Origin: Leclercia adecarboxylata
GTDB taxonomy: Bacteria; Pseudomonadota; Gammaproteobacteria; Enterobacterales; Enterobacteriaceae
Direction: 5' to 3'
DNA length: 64,000 nt
NCBI GenBank assembly: GCA_901472455.1
Contig: LR590464.1
Coordinates: 2,232,001-2,296,000 of the forward strand
In this document: positions 49,517 through 59,602 of the stretch, piece by piece
How positions within the stretch are numbered: the stretch's first letter is position 1
Layout of the letters: each line of letters begins with the position of its first letter
The notes under the pieces: model-generated
What the model was told of the DNA's origin: nothing
Databases searched by the model: none
Seen by the model: only the letters and a program-made list of their open reading frames with translations
Made by a program: the position numbers and the translations under genes

Positions 49517-50431
49517 ATGATTGTTCGACCTCAACAGCACTGGTTGCGCCTGATTTTTGTCTGGCACGGCTCCGTGTTGACCAAAATCTTTTCCCGCCTG
49601 TTTCTCAACTTTTTGCTCTCGATTGTCGTGATCCTGATGTTGCCCTGGTACTCCTCGCTGGGCATCCATCTGACGGTGGCGCCGTTCAGTATTCTCGGGG
49701 TTGCCATCGCTATCTTCCTCGGTTTTCGCAATAACGCCTGCTACGCACGTTATGTCGAGGCGCGACAGCTGTGGGGGCAATTGATGATTGCATCGCGATC
49801 TCTGTTCCGCGAAGTCAAAAACACGCTGCCGGACGATCCCGCGCTGGGTGAGTTTGTTCGTCTGCAAATTGCGTTTGCCCACTGTCTGCGTATGACCCTG
49901 CGCCGACAGCCGCAGGCTGACCAGCTGTCGGCTTATCTTTCAGCGGAAAACCTGCGCGTGGCAATGGATTCCAGTTCGCCTGCCAACCGCATTCTGCTGA
50001 TCATGGGCGAATGGCTGGCGGTAAGACGCCGGAAAGGGGAGCTGTCAGACATCCTGTTCCACAGCCTGAATATTCGTCTGAATGACATGTCAATCGTATT
50101 GGCTGGCTGCGAACGCATCGCCAACACCCCGGTGCCATTTGCCTACACCCTGATCCTGCACCGCACGGTTTACCTGTTCTGCATCATGCTGCCGTTCGCG
50201 CTGGTCAGCGATCTGCACTACATGACCCCGTTCGTATCGGTGTTAATCTCCTACACCTTTATTTCGCTGGATACCCTGGCGGAAGAGCTGGAAGAGCCGT
50301 TCGGCGTCGAGAATAACGATTTGCCGCTGGATGCCATCTGCAATGCGATGGAGATTGATTTGCTGCAAATGAACGATGAGCAGGAAATCCCGACGCGTAA
50401 ATTGCCGGACAAGTATTACCAGTTGACCTAA
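49517..50431 (+). CDS. yneE: Bestrophin-like anion channel family protein YneE
   Basis: 304 residues from ATG 49517 (MIVRPQQHWLRLIFVWHGSVL), the same length as E. coli YneE. Four hydrophobic segments: FLLSIVVILMLPWY, LTVAPFSILGVAIAIFLGFRNN, TLILHRTVYLFCIMLPFALVSDL, and MTPFVSVLISYTFISLDTLAEELEEPFG, the last being the bestrophin signature. Predicted pentameric inner-membrane channel; physiological ion unknown. An upstream in-frame extension to 49406 lacks family support. Confidence 0.92.
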   Translation: MIVRPQQHWLRLIFVWHGSVLTKIFSRLFLNFLLSIVVILMLPWYSSLGIHLTVAPFSILGVAIAIFLGFRNNACYARYVEARQLWGQLMIASRSLFREVKNTLPDDPALGEFVRLQIAFAHCLRMTLRRQPQADQLSAYLSAENLRVAMDSSSPANRILLIMGEWLAVRRRKGELSDILFHSLNIRLNDMSIVLAGCERIANTPVPFAYTLILHRTVYLFCIMLPFALVSDLHYMTPFVSVLISYTFISLDTLAEELEEPFGVENNDLPLDAICNAMEIDLLQMNDEQEIPTRKLPDKYYQLT

Positions 50432-50440
50432 GCGTGGCAT

Positions 50441-50475
50441 GCATCAGGCGCATTTCGCCTGATGCTCATTTTCTT
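50441..50475 (+). terminator. Terminator of yneE
   Basis: 10-bp perfect stem gcatcaggcg / cgcctgatgc with a 5-base loop, followed by the T-rich tcattttcttgtttt. Confidence 0.85.
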
Positions 50476-50716
50476 GTTTTCTGGCCATTCCATTCTGCGG
50501 GGTTGCCAGAATCTCTCCCGTTCTATTTCCCCTCTCTGAACAGCATTATCCCTCTGGATTGATCGGCTTGTTGACCGGCTTCTGCGGATTTGTATCGCAG
50601 TGTATCTGAACCGGAACAGGATACAGCGGCTTGCAAAACGGGCCACTTTGCACATATTCGCCATACATCAGAGTGGTGAGATAAGCGGGTGAAATTCATA
50701 ACCCGGAGATATCACC

Positions 50717-51712
50717 ATGATGAACAAACTGGCTTACTCAACCCTCGCGCTGACCCTCTCTTTCGCAACCGTTTCTGCCTGTCAGGCCGAAGCAGCGGGC
50801 ACAGACTATGCTGCTGCCTTCAAACAGATCCGGCAGATTGATGCCGGTGATTTGAATATTGGCTATGTCGATATCGGGCCGAAAAATGGCGAACCGGTGA
50901 TCCTGCTTCACGGCTGGCCGTACGACATTCAAAGCTACGCGCAGGTTGCCCCGGCGCTGGCGGCAAAAGGCTACCGGGTGATTGTGCCGTACAACCGTGG
51001 GTTCGGTACCACGCATTTTCGGTCGGCATCCACGCCACGCAATGGCCAGCCAGCAGCCATGGCGAAAGACGTCGTTAACCTGATGGATGCGCTTAACATC
51101 AAACGTGCGGTCTTCGCCGGTTATGACTGGGGAGCCAGAACGGCGGACATCGTGGCGGCCCTGTGGCCAGAGCGCGTGAAATCGCTGGTTTCGGTGAGCG
51201 GGTATCTGATTGGTAATCAGAAGGCAGGGGAAAAACCGTTGCCACCTCAGGCCGAGTTGCAGTGGTGGTATCAGTTCTATTTCGCGACCGAGCGCGGAGA
51301 GAAGGGCTATGCCGCCAATACCCATGATTTTGCAAAATTAATCTGGACCCTGGCGTCACCCGGATGGAAATTCAGCGATGCGACCTTTAACATCAGTGCC
51401 AAAGCCCTGGACAACCCGGATCATGTGGCGGTCACCATCAGTAACTACCGCTGGCGTCTGGGGCTGGAGAAAGGGGAACGCCGCTACGACAGCGATGAGC
51501 AACGGCTGGCGACGTCTCCCACCATCAGCGTGCCGACCATCACCATTGAAGGCGACAATAACGGCGCGCCGCATCCAGCTCCTGAGGCCTATGCCGCTAA
51601 ATTCACGGGCAAATATCAGCATCGTACCTTTACCGGCAACATCGGTCACAATCCGGCGCAGGAAGATCCGCAGGATTTCGTCAAGGCGGTGGTGGATGCG
51701 GATAAGTTGTAA
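50717..51712 (+). CDS. Exported alpha/beta hydrolase, epoxide hydrolase-like
   Basis: 331 residues. Signal peptide MMNKLAYSTLALTLSFATVSACQAEA, probably cleaved by signal peptidase I. Hydrolase fold motifs: oxyanion HGWPYDIQSY (about residue 65), nucleophile elbow AGYDWGARTA with Asp as nucleophile (about residue 136), and C-terminal catalytic His in NIGHNPAQEDP. Asp nucleophile plus HGWP are typical of epoxide hydrolases and haloalkane dehalogenases. Preceded by cccggag. Followed directly by a two-component system that may control it; substrate unknown. Confidence 0.85.
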   Translation: MMNKLAYSTLALTLSFATVSACQAEAAGTDYAAAFKQIRQIDAGDLNIGYVDIGPKNGEPVILLHGWPYDIQSYAQVAPALAAKGYRVIVPYNRGFGTTHFRSASTPRNGQPAAMAKDVVNLMDALNIKRAVFAGYDWGARTADIVAALWPERVKSLVSVSGYLIGNQKAGEKPLPPQAELQWWYQFYFATERGEKGYAANTHDFAKLIWTLASPGWKFSDATFNISAKALDNPDHVAVTISNYRWRLGLEKGERRYDSDEQRLATSPTISVPTITIEGDNNGAPHPAPEAYAAKFTGKYQHRTFTGNIGHNPAQEDPQDFVKAVVDADKL

Positions 51713-51759
51713 GCAATCTATGCTATTTTTGGCGCATTGCTGATAAACAGGAGCTTGGG

Positions 51760-52500
51760 GTGGAGACAACCGATCACATTCTTGTCGTTGATGACGACCG
51801 GGATATTCGCGAGCTGATCGTCGATTATCTGCTGAAGTCGGGCTATCGCGCTACCGGCGCCGCTAATGGCAAAGAGATGCGCGCCGTGCTCGATAAACAG
51901 GCGGTAGACCTGGTGGTGCTGGATATCATGATGCCCGGCGACGACGGGCTGACCCTGTGCCGCCAGCTGCGCAGCGGGCAACATAAAGATCTGCCGATTT
52001 TGATGTTGACCGCGCGCCATGACGACATGGACCGCATCCTGGGCCTTGAGATGGGGGCAGACGATTATGTGGTTAAACCCTTTGTGGCGCGTGAACTACT
52101 GGCGCGGATCAAAGCGATTATGCGCCGCTTTCGCACGCTGCCGCCGAATTTGCAGGTCACCGAAGCCGGGCGGATCATCGCCTTTGGCGACTGGCAGCTT
52201 GATACCAGCGCCCGTCATCTGCTGGATCCCACCGGCACCATCGTGGCGTTGAGTGGCGCGGAGTACCGTCTGTTGCGGGTGTTTGTCGATCATCCTCAAC
52301 GGGTGTTAACCCGCGATCAGCTGCTTAACTTCACCCAGGGCCGGGATGCGGAGCTGTTCGAACGCTCAATTGATCTGCTGGTCAGCCGCGTGCGGCAGCG
52401 TCTGAATGAGGATGCGCGCACACCACTGTATATAAAAACAGTGCGTAGTGAAGGTTATGTCTTTTCGATGCCGGTGAGCATTCTGGAGGCGAAAGAGTGA
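51760..52500 (+). CDS. OmpR-family response regulator
   Basis: 246 residues from GTG 51760 (cagga upstream). The receiver domain has the acidic pair in LVVDDDRD, the phosphorylated Asp in LVVLDIMMPGDDG (about residue 54), Thr in LMLTARHDD and Lys in YVVKPF. The C-terminal winged helix ends in LVSRVRQRLNEDARTPLYIKTVRSEGYVF. Overlaps the kinase gene by 4 bases (gtga). Partner and targets unknown; not a familiar E. coli pair. Confidence 0.92.
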   Translation: METTDHILVVDDDRDIRELIVDYLLKSGYRATGAANGKEMRAVLDKQAVDLVVLDIMMPGDDGLTLCRQLRSGQHKDLPILMLTARHDDMDRILGLEMGADDYVVKPFVARELLARIKAIMRRFRTLPPNLQVTEAGRIIAFGDWQLDTSARHLLDPTGTIVALSGAEYRLLRVFVDHPQRVLTRDQLLNFTQGRDAELFERSIDLLVSRVRQRLNEDARTPLYIKTVRSEGYVFSMPVSILEAKE

Positions 52501-53797
52501 GGCTCTGGCCGCGTTCGCTGCATTATCGTTTGCTGCTGATCGTCCTGCTGGGATTGCTGCTTGCCAATGGTCTGAGTCTGACCCTGGTGATGGCCGAGCG
52601 GATGAGCAGCGTACGTAACGTGATGCTGGGAAATCTCCAGGACGATGTTTCCACCAGCGTGGCGATTCTGGACCGCCTGCCTGCCAGTGAGCGGGCGCAG
52701 TGGCTTCCGCGCTTGACCGGGATAACTATCACTATGTACTCGGGCCGGGGGAGCCAGGCGCTCCGCCCGCGGATGCCCGCTCCCGGGATGCGGTAAGAAC
52801 GTTAACGGATACGCTGGCGACCCAGTATCCGCTGCGTTTTACCGCCGTGCCGGGGCCAGTGTCGCATATTCAGGCGCACCTGACGCTGCACGACGGCTCG
52901 CCGCTGACGCTGGATCTCACTCCCCGGATGCCGCCAGTGGCCCGCTGGCTGCCGGTGGTGTTTATCATCCAGCTGCTGCTGGTGGTGATCTGCGCCTGGC
53001 TGGCGGTGCGGCAGGTGGTGCGTCCTTTCACCCGCTTTACCCGGGCGGTCGATACCCTCGAACCCACCAGCCCGAATCCGCTGACCCTCACCGAGCAAGG
53101 CCCGCTGGAGGTGCGTCACGCTGCGCGGGCGTTTAACGCCATGCAGGCGCGGATCCAGACCTCGTTAAAGGAGAGGGCGCAGATCCTGGCCGCTATCTCC
53201 CATGATTTACAGACGCCCATTACCCGGATGCGGTTGCGGGTGGAGATGGCTGACCAGCCTGAGCTGCGCGACAAGCTGACCCAGGATCTGGACAGCATGA
53301 CCCGGCTGGTGCGCGAGGGGATCGATTATGCGCGCTCGTCCGGGGTATCGCCTGAGCCGGTGCGCAAAGTCGATCTCTATAACTTCATTGATACGTTGGT
53401 CTGCGATTATGCCGATACCGGTAAAAACGTGCACTTTGCTGCAACCCGCACCGCCGTTCCTTTTGCCACCCGGGCTCAGGCGCTGCATCGCATCCTGACC
53501 AATCTGCTGGATAACGCCCTGAAATTTGGTGATACCGCAGAGGTGACGCTGACGGAGCGCGATGAACGGGTGCTCATCACCGTGGAAGATAACGGTCCGG
53601 GTATACCGGATGATGAACTGGCCGCAGTATTGCAGCCGTTTTACCGGGTGGAATCCTCCCGCAACCGGGAAACCGGCGGCACGGGGCTGGGGCTGGCCAT
53701 TGCCGCTCAACTCACCGCCCAGCTTGACGGCCAATTGCAGCTGACGAACCGGCCTGAGGGCGGGCTTTGCGCCCGGATTACGCTACCGGTGGTCTGA
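52497..53797 (+). pseudogene. Sensor histidine kinase (one frameshift)
   Basis: From GTG 52497 (MRLWPRSLHYRLLLIVLLGLLLANGLSL). Membrane helix 1 at residues 11-33, a periplasmic loop, helix 2 near VFIIQLLLVVICAWLAVRQV, HAMP, H-box with phosphorylated His in AAISHDLQTPITRMRLRVE, N-box LLDNALKFG, and G-boxes EDNGPGIP and GTGLGLAIA. A missing G near 52716 (ttgacc for ttggacc) breaks the frame in the periplasmic loop; corrected length is 433 residues. Partner of the preceding regulator. Confidence 0.9.
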
Positions 53798-53995
53798 CTT
53801 TTCTCCCTCTTTTGTGAGGGAGAGTGTCATTGTGCGCGGCAGCCAGACCGCACCCTTTGTACCGTACTGTATCCTCCCGCAAGGCAAATACACCATCTGA
53901 CAAAACGGCCAATCCTCCACACATGCTAAACACATTTCTGCCTTGTAATAGCGTCACTGCAATCGTCGCAGTCAACCGCTTTAATGAGGTGTGTT

Positions 53996-55191
53996 ATGTT
54001 TCTCGTGATCGCATTTTTAGGGGCATGGTCAGCCTGCTCAGCCCCTGTACGCTTCCCGTTATTCCGCTGTTTGTTTTGCTGGCTTTCGCGGCCCAGAAAC
54101 ATCAGCTCGTCGCCATGCTGTTCGGGATGGTGATGATGTTTACCCTGGTCGCCAGCCTGATCACCGTTGCCAGCGACTGGGTGGTCAGCGCGACCCTTGT
54201 GGGGCGCTGGCTTGCGCTGGCGTTGTTGAGCCTGGCCGCGCTGGCCCTGATCTTCCCGTCTTTTGCTCAGCGTATTGCCGGTCCCGCGTTTACGCCTTGG
54301 CAATGCCATCAATACTCGCAGCACTCGTACCCGTGGAACCGCCTCGGCGCTGCTTGCCGGGCTGGCGGTCGGGCTGCTGTGGTCGCCCTGTGCCGGACCT
54401 GTGCTAGGGGCCATTCTCAGTCTGAGTATCGCCGGGCATAACCCGATTGCCACCGGGAGTCTGCTGGCAGCGTACGGCAGCGGGTGTGCGGTAATGCTCG
54501 CGCTGCTCGGCTTCAGCGGTCAGGCGTTGATAGGGCGGTTGAAAGCAAAATCGGCGATGATGGATGGGTTGCGAAAAGCGGCGGGGGTCGTGATGCTGAT
54601 GTCGGTCGCCTTTACTGCGTTCGCTTGAACAGCGTCTTTCAGGGGGCAAACGGCGTCGGCCGATCGTCTGGAGAAAAACCGTGCTGCAGCTGGCCCCGGA
54701 CAGTCATCCTCAGCCGACCTCCAGCCAATCGCGCAACCGGTGACCACCAGCGCCATGCCCCTCGCTGGAGGGCGGCACCGGATGGCTGAACGGTGACCCG
54801 GTCACCCCGGCATCGTTAAAAGGCAAAGTGGTGCTGATCGACTTCTGGACCTGGGATTGCATTAACTGTCAGCACACTCTGCCGCACGTTCGGGAATGGG
54901 CAACAAATATCAAGGCCCAGGGGCTGGTGGTGATCGGCGTGCATACCCCGGAGTATCCGTGGGAAAAACCCCTGGCATCGGTGCAGCAGGCCATCAACAA
55001 ATGGCAACTGCCGTATCGGGTGGTCACCGATAACAATTACAAGATCTGGACGGCCTTCGGCAATCGTTACTTGGCCTGCGCACTACTTCTTTGATGCCAA
55101 AGGACAGCTGCGTTACGCCTCTTTCGGGGAGGGGAATAATGACAAGCAGGAGCAGGTGATCCAGCAGCTGTTGAAAGAGGCGAAGGCGTAA
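53996..55191 (+). pseudogene. DipZ-like CcdA-thioredoxin fusion (six or more indels)
   Basis: Reading across frames gives MFLVIAFLGGMVSLLSPCTLPVIPLF, the first CcdA helix with its cysteine, then VGLLWSPCAGPVLGAILSLS with the second, and a C-terminal thioredoxin-like domain with the active site WTWDCINCQHTLPH (CINC, near 54850), VVTDNNYKIWTAFGN and YFFDAKGQLRYASFGEG. This CcdA plus redoxin layout is that of DipZ-type thiol-disulfide carriers, which move reductant from cytoplasmic thioredoxin to the periplasm. Indels lie near 54026, 54289, 54626, 54655, 54735 and 55070. Downstream of the two-component genes. Confidence 0.78.
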
Positions 55192-55948
55192 TCAGGGTTC
55201 GCGTCTGGCGACCATAAACAGTCGCGGAAACGCCAGCAGTATCTGCCCGTTCTCCTGCAGCGGATACTGCTCCTCCAGAAGCTGATGATAGCGATGTAAA
55301 TAACGTTGTTGCTCGCTCTCGTTCAGATCCTGCAGCCAGGGCCGCAGGCCGGTGGCGCTCACCCAGTCAATAATGGCCTGATGCGAATTCATCTGGTGGT
55401 AATAGGTTGTACGCCAGATGTCCACCTCGCATCCTGCCTCGGTCAGGATATCGTAATAGGCATGGACGCCAGCCAGGGCGGCGCGCCACGATCGGATAAC
55501 CCTGCTCAAAGGCTACCTCCCGCATCAGCACGTGCGTTGGCTCCAGATCATTATCCGGCATCTGGATGGCGAGCACGCCGTGCAGCTTCAGCAGCGAAAC
55601 CAGATGGGGTAGCAGTTCGTAGTGGTTCTCGACCCACTGCAACGAGGCGTTGGCGTAAATCACGCTCAGAGCCTGCTCCGGGCGAAAGTGGCGAATATCG
55701 GCCTCTATAAACTGGCAGCCAGGCAGTGCGGCCCTGGCTTCTGCCAGCATTGCAGGTGAAGTATCGACGCCGGTAATACGTGCGGAAGGCCATCGCTGCT
55801 GTAACAGCGCCGTGCTGTTACCCGGCCCGCAGCCCAGGTCGACTACATCAGTAACCTCATTCAGCGCAACGCGGGAGAGTAGCTCGACGGCAGGGCGTGT
55901 ACGTTCGGCGTTATAGTGCAAATAGAGGGCGGGGTTCCAGTCGGTCAT
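55192..55948 (-). pseudogene. tam: Trans-aconitate 2-methyltransferase Tam (one frameshift)
   Basis: Starts [30 protein letters not shown]-binding motif [16 protein letters not shown], then [24 protein letters not shown] and YANASLQWV. After one indel near 55490 the C-terminal half continues [29 protein letters not shown] and [16 protein letters not shown], as in E. coli Tam; corrected length is 251, with E. coli 252. Methylates trans-aconitate, which inhibits aconitase. Its stop codon abuts that of the DipZ-like gene. Confidence 0.93.
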
Positions 55949-56036
55949 GCAGAGTTCTCCGGTTTGTTCTTTCCAGAAGTGTAGATGATGAGGTTTGCCG
56001 GGTGACAGAAATCCGTTTTCTGTCGGCACGATTCGG

Positions 56037-56621
56037 CTAGAGGATCTTCTTCAGGGCAACGTGGTACAGCAGCATAATGGTTTTGCCATCGACAATGAGG
56101 CCGTCATCGATCGCCTGCAACGCCTGTTCAATGGGCCACTCCAGCACCTCGATATCTTCGCCTTCGGCCTCAATACCACCGCCTTCACCGGTGCGATCGT
56201 CTGGAAGATACTCCGCGATGTAAAAGTAGAGTTTCTCAGTGACCGAGCCAGGGCTCATGAAAGCTTCGAAGACCTTCTCCACGTGGTCGATCTGATATCC
56301 GGTCTCTTCTTCCGCTTCGGCCTTGATGCGCTTTTCCGGGGCCATGTTATCAAGCAGACCGGCGGCGGTTTCAATCAGATAGCCGTCGTGACCATTGATA
56401 TAGACCGGAAAGCGGAACTGGCGGGTCAGGATCACCGTCCGTTTCTCGCGGTTATAGAGCAAAATGGTCGCGCCATTGCCCCGGTCGTAGGCTTCGCGAT
56501 TCTGGCGCTGCCACTCTCCGTTACGACGGCGCACATCGAAGGTGTATTTTTTGAGCGTATACCAGTCATCTGACAACGTTATGCTGTCATGAATGCGTAC
56601 TTCTGCACGTTCTGATTGCAT
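56037..56621 (-). CDS. NudK-like Nudix hydrolase (GDP-mannose/ADP-sugar type)
   Basis: 194 residues. Strong similarity to E. coli Nud[46 protein letters not shown], and the Nudix box [22 protein letters not shown]. In that box the Glu six residues after the first Gly is Ala, while the EAEEETG part that binds metal is kept. [17 protein letters not shown] and [10 protein letters not shown] follow. NudK hydrolyses GDP-mannose and related nucleotide sugars. E. coli nudK is elsewhere, so this may be a paralogue. Divergent from the DeoR gene. Confidence 0.85.
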   Translation of the reverse strand: MQSERAEVRIHDSITLSDDWYTLKKYTFDVRRRNGEWQRQNREAYDRGNGATILLYNREKRTVILTRQFRFPVYINGHDGYLIETAAGLLDNMAPEKRIKAEAEEETGYQIDHVEKVFEAFMSPGSVTEKLYFYIAEYLPDDRTGEGGGIEAEGEDIEVLEWPIEQALQAIDDGLIVDGKTIMLLYHVALKKIL

Positions 56622-56708
56622 GGTGCCTCCTGTTTACGTAGAGTGGGCATCATAAACCGCACATTCGTGCAATATCAAGATCAAACATGCAATTTCAGGA
56701 ACCGATCT

Positions 56709-57467
56709 ATGCTCACTCGTCAACGCAAACAGCTGATCCTCGAAAAACTGAGTTCTGAAGGGCAGGTGCTGTCGAAAACCCTGAGCCTGGAGTTTGGGGT
56801 GTCGGAAGATACCATTCGCCGGGATTTACGCGAACTGGCGGCCGACGGGCGTTTTACAGCGGGTACACGGCGGCGCATTGCCGGCATCACAGGCGGTGTC
56901 CAGCTTTGCGAACGCAGCAGCCTGGGGCATTGAGGCGAAAAAGCGGGTGGCGAAGAGGGGGGCGGAATTGATCTCGCCCGGCCAGGTGGTGATTATCGAC
57001 GGCGGGACGACCACAACCGAGCTGGTGCGCTGCCTTCCTGGCGATCTGGCGTTTACGGCGGTCACTCATAGCCCTGGTATTGCCCTGGCGCTGGTGGATT
57101 ATCCTCAGGTAGACGTGATCCTGATCGGCGGGCGCTTATTCCGTCACTCGGTGGTTTACGGTGGGTGCCGCAGCCATTGAAGGCATTGCGCAAATCCATG
57201 CCGATCTGTTTTTTATGGGGGTGACCGGCATTCACCCGGACGCCGGGCTAACCACCGGCGATTATGAAGAAGCGTGCATCAAACGTGCATTTTCCGGCAG
57301 AGCCGCAAGAAACAGTTGTGCTGGCGTCCCCCGAGAAAATCAACACAGCATCGTCTTTTATGATCGGTGAGCTTTCGCTGATCAATACCGTGGTGGTTGA
57401 ACCGGATACGGACAGTCGCTGGATTGAGGCGGTGAGTCGTCAGGGCATTTCGGTAGTAACAGCATAA
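56709..57467 (+). pseudogene. DeoR/GlpR-family regulator (three frameshifts)
   Basis: MLTRQRKQLILEKLSSEGQVLSKTLSLEFGVSEDTIRRDLRELAADG is the DeoR helix-turn-helix. After extra bases near 56852 (T), 57163 (T) and 57309 (A) it reads LQRVHGGALPAS, VVIIDGGTTTTELVRCL, IGGRLFRHSVVTVG and VVLASPEKINTASSF. Corrected length is 251 residues, the family norm. Inducer is expected to be a sugar phosphate; target unknown. Confidence 0.85.
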
Positions 57468-57553
57468 ACGACGTTGATTGAGCCACCCGCAGGAAGAGCA
57501 CCGCCGCATAAGCTACGCTTCAATGAATGCGTGTTTAACAAAAGGACTGCGTG

Positions 57554-57889
57554 ATGTTGCAAAAAATCAGCCTGTTATCTCTCGCCTGTTTGCTGTTTAC
57601 CGGGTGTATGTCCAACGAAGGCACATCCCCTGAAGAGAAGAAGTTTCGTAAAGTCGAGGCCGCGGCGAGCGAGTGCGCCGAAATCGTGAAAAACCAGACC
57701 ATCGAACTCACCGCCGAGGGGCAGGATACTGATACCCGCTGGACAACGGTGGAGTATGTGGTGCCCGATCAACACACCCGCACGGTGGAGTATCGCACCT
57801 CCTCGGTGCTTGATAATGGCCAGCCGGGCAAGGCATGGCAAACCTGTATGTCGGATAAAAAAGCTCTGGTACCTGAGCTAAAACTGTAG
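57554..57889 (+). CDS. Small putative lipoprotein, unknown function
   Basis: 111 residues from ATG 57554 (agga 8 bases upstream). MLQKISLLSLACLLFTGC is a lipoprotein signal with lipobox FTGC. Mature part: acidic and lysine-rich start, cysteines in SECAEIV and WQTCMSDKK, and TRWTTVEYVVPDQHTRTVEYRTSS in the middle, which suggests a beta-rich domain. No family recognised. Met-Ser after the Cys would allow outer-membrane sorting. Confidence 0.65.
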   Translation: MLQKISLLSLACLLFTGCMSNEGTSPEEKKFRKVEAAASECAEIVKNQTIELTAEGQDTDTRWTTVEYVVPDQHTRTVEYRTSSVLDNGQPGKAWQTCMSDKKALVPELKL

Positions 57890-57908
57890 CCCATCCAGCT
57901 GCGTACCG

Positions 57909-58187
57909 GTGCCAACGCCATGGCTGACGGGTGAAACCGTCCTTAAGAACGTCGAGTTGTATCCGTGGGTCGATGCCCGTTATCAGACCGGGTTTAGCGA
58001 TAATACCGCCATCAAAGCGGCGGATGAGCACAATACCGACGGTCATAACACCTTAATGGGTATCTTCGGCGCGGGTATTAACACGACCATCGGTAATAAT
58101 TTCTCCCTGAATACGGGGCTGTACTTCGTTACAGGCGATGTGGAAAACGATGCCAGCGTCCAGGCCGGTATCAGCTATCCGTTCTAA
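57909..58187 (+). pseudogene. Autotransporter beta-barrel fragment
   Basis: The frame carries only the last strands of an autotransporter barrel: ELYPWVDARYQTGFSDNTAIKAAD, LMGIFGAGINTTIGNNFSLNTGLYF and the terminal NDASVQAGISYPF, ending in the aromatic residue recognised by the BAM complex. Passenger and most of the barrel are absent, so this is a deletion remnant. The first 15 residues do not belong to the barrel. Confidence 0.72.
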
Positions 58188-58204
58188 TTCACACTGAACC
58201 AACC

Positions 58205-58243
58205 AACCGGCAGGGGGCTTAGTATCCTTGCCGGTTTTTTTTT
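58205..58243 (+). terminator. Rho-independent terminator
   Basis: Stem accggca / tgccggt around a 16-base loop, followed by a run of Ts. Just after the autotransporter fragment. Confidence 0.85.
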
Positions 58244-58261
58244 GCATCTCGCACGGCAAAC

Positions 58262-58279
58262 AATATACTATAGTATATT
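58262..58279. promoter_or_regulatory. 18-bp perfect palindrome, operator of the ArsR-type regulator
   Basis: aatatacta and tagtatatt, with no mismatch, 32 bases before the start of the regulator gene and inside an AT-rich promoter. ArsR/BigR regulators bind such AT-rich palindromes over their own promoters. Confidence 0.75.
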
Positions 58280-58311
58280 ATATAAAATCATATATTGATG
58301 GGTGTATAACA

Positions 58312-58651
58312 ATGACCGTGAGGGTGGACACCGATATTCAGGATGCAATGAAGCAGGCAGCGCTGGGTGCCTCGGAGATTTTGCGCGGTCTGTCCAATGC
58401 TGACAGGCTGTTGTTGATGTGTCAGTTAAGTCAGGGGGAGGCGAACGTCGCGCAACTTGAAGCGGCGGTGGGCATCCATCAGCCTACGCTGTCTCAGCAA
58501 CTCGGCGTATTGCGGCGCTTAAAGCTGGTGGAGACCCGACGCACGGGCAAAACAGATTTTCTATCGCATTGAGGATCCACGGATCTTCACGTTGCTCAAT
58601 ACCTTATATGACCTCTATTGTCCTCAGACAGGAGTGGACCATGACGATTGA
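58312..58651 (+). pseudogene. ArsR-family regulator, BigR/YgaV/SqrR-like persulfide sensor (one frameshift)
   Basis: MTVRVDTDIQDAMKQAALGASEILRGLSNADRLLLMCQL opens a winged helix with ANVAQLEAAVGIHQPTLSQQLGVLRRLKLVETRR. An extra A near 58550 shifts the frame after RTGK; corrected, it continues QIFYRIEDPRIFTLLNTLYDLYCPQ, total 112 residues. Two cysteines, in LLMC and LYCPQ, sit where BigR, SqrR and YgaV have the pair that forms a tetrasulfide or disulfide bridge. It overlaps the first YeeE-like gene by 11 bases, as expected for a regulator of sulfur-compound transport. Confidence 0.85.
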
Positions 58652-59073
58652 TCTCTCTCACTTTACGCCGCTGACCAGTCTCGGGGGCGGGTTGTTAATT
58701 GGACTTGCCGCCATACTGCTGATCCACTTTTGTGGGCGCATTGCCGGTATCAGCGGCATTGTGGCGGGGATGCTAACGAAAAAGACCCGAACAGAAGGGT
58801 GGCGAATGGCTTTTTTAGCGGGGCTGATCGGTTCGCCGCTGCTGTTCTCCCTGTTTTACCCCTTGCCGGAGATAACCGTTCAGACCTCCTGGCCGGTCAT
58901 TATCCTTGCCGGTTTGCTGGTGGGTGCAGGAACACGTCTGGGGTCCGGGTGTACCAGCGGGGCATGGCGTCTGTGGGCTGTCGCGCTTTTCTAAGCGATC
59001 GCTCGTCGCCACGCTCACCTTTATGGCGGTGGGCATTGTTACCGCCACGCTGATCGGTTTCTGGCTGGGTTAA
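58641..59073 (+). pseudogene. YeeE/YedE (DUF395) membrane protein, N-terminal half type (one frameshift)
   Basis: MTIDLSHFTPLTSLGGGLLIGLAAILLIHFCGRIAGISGIVAGML, then LLVGAGTRLGSGCTSG and, after removing one G near 58962, HGVCGLSRFSKRSLVATLTFMAVGIVTA. The G-SGCTSGHGVCG motif holds the cysteines that pass thiosulfate in YeeE. Corrected length is 143 residues with about four helices. Forms a pair with the next gene. Confidence 0.85.
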
Positions 59074-59082
59074 GGAGGAAGG

Positions 59083-59513
59083 ATGTTAGTCATTTTTGCA
59101 TTTCTTTGCGGCCTGATTTTTTGGCGTGGGGTTGCTGATTAGCGGCATGGCAAACCCTGATAAGGTGCTGGGTTTTCTGGATCTCTCCCGGCCCTGGGAT
59201 CCCTCGCTTGCCTTTGTCATGATCGGGGCGATTGCGGTGGGGATAGTCGGTTTTGCGTTGGTCAAAGGCAAAAAAAGGGCGTTTTGTGGCGTGCCCCATC
59301 CTGTTACCGGCGAACAACACCCCTAGACCGCACGCTGGTGGTGGGCGCCATTCTGTTTGGTCTGGGATGGGGGCTGGCGGGTATTTGTCCTGGGCCGGCA
59401 CTGGTGTTGTTGGGCGCAGGCGTCGGAAAAGGGCTGCTGTTTTATTTTGGCTATGCTGGTGGGGGATGTGGCTGGTTCAACCAGGGTTCGGCCATCATAA
59501 ACATTGCGGCTGA
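59083..59513 (+). pseudogene. YeeE/YedE (DUF395) membrane protein, C-terminal half type (five insertions)
   Basis: Starts MLVIFAFLCGLIF at 59083 with aggagg. Reading across frames: [33 protein letters not shown], then [76 protein letters not shown] and [12 protein letters not shown] are the hallmarks of this half. Five extra bases near 59122, 59271, 59322, 59442 and 59465 are needed to explain the frames; corrected length is 141 residues. The pair likely forms a thiosulfate or sulfide-related channel. Confidence 0.82.
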
Positions 59514-59602
59514 CTTCAACCTACCAAATTTAGTCTGGAAACCTTGCCCCCATTTGCCAGATGCTGTGTAGAGCCATCCCCTTATTTTGAAAAGAGAGCG
59601 CT

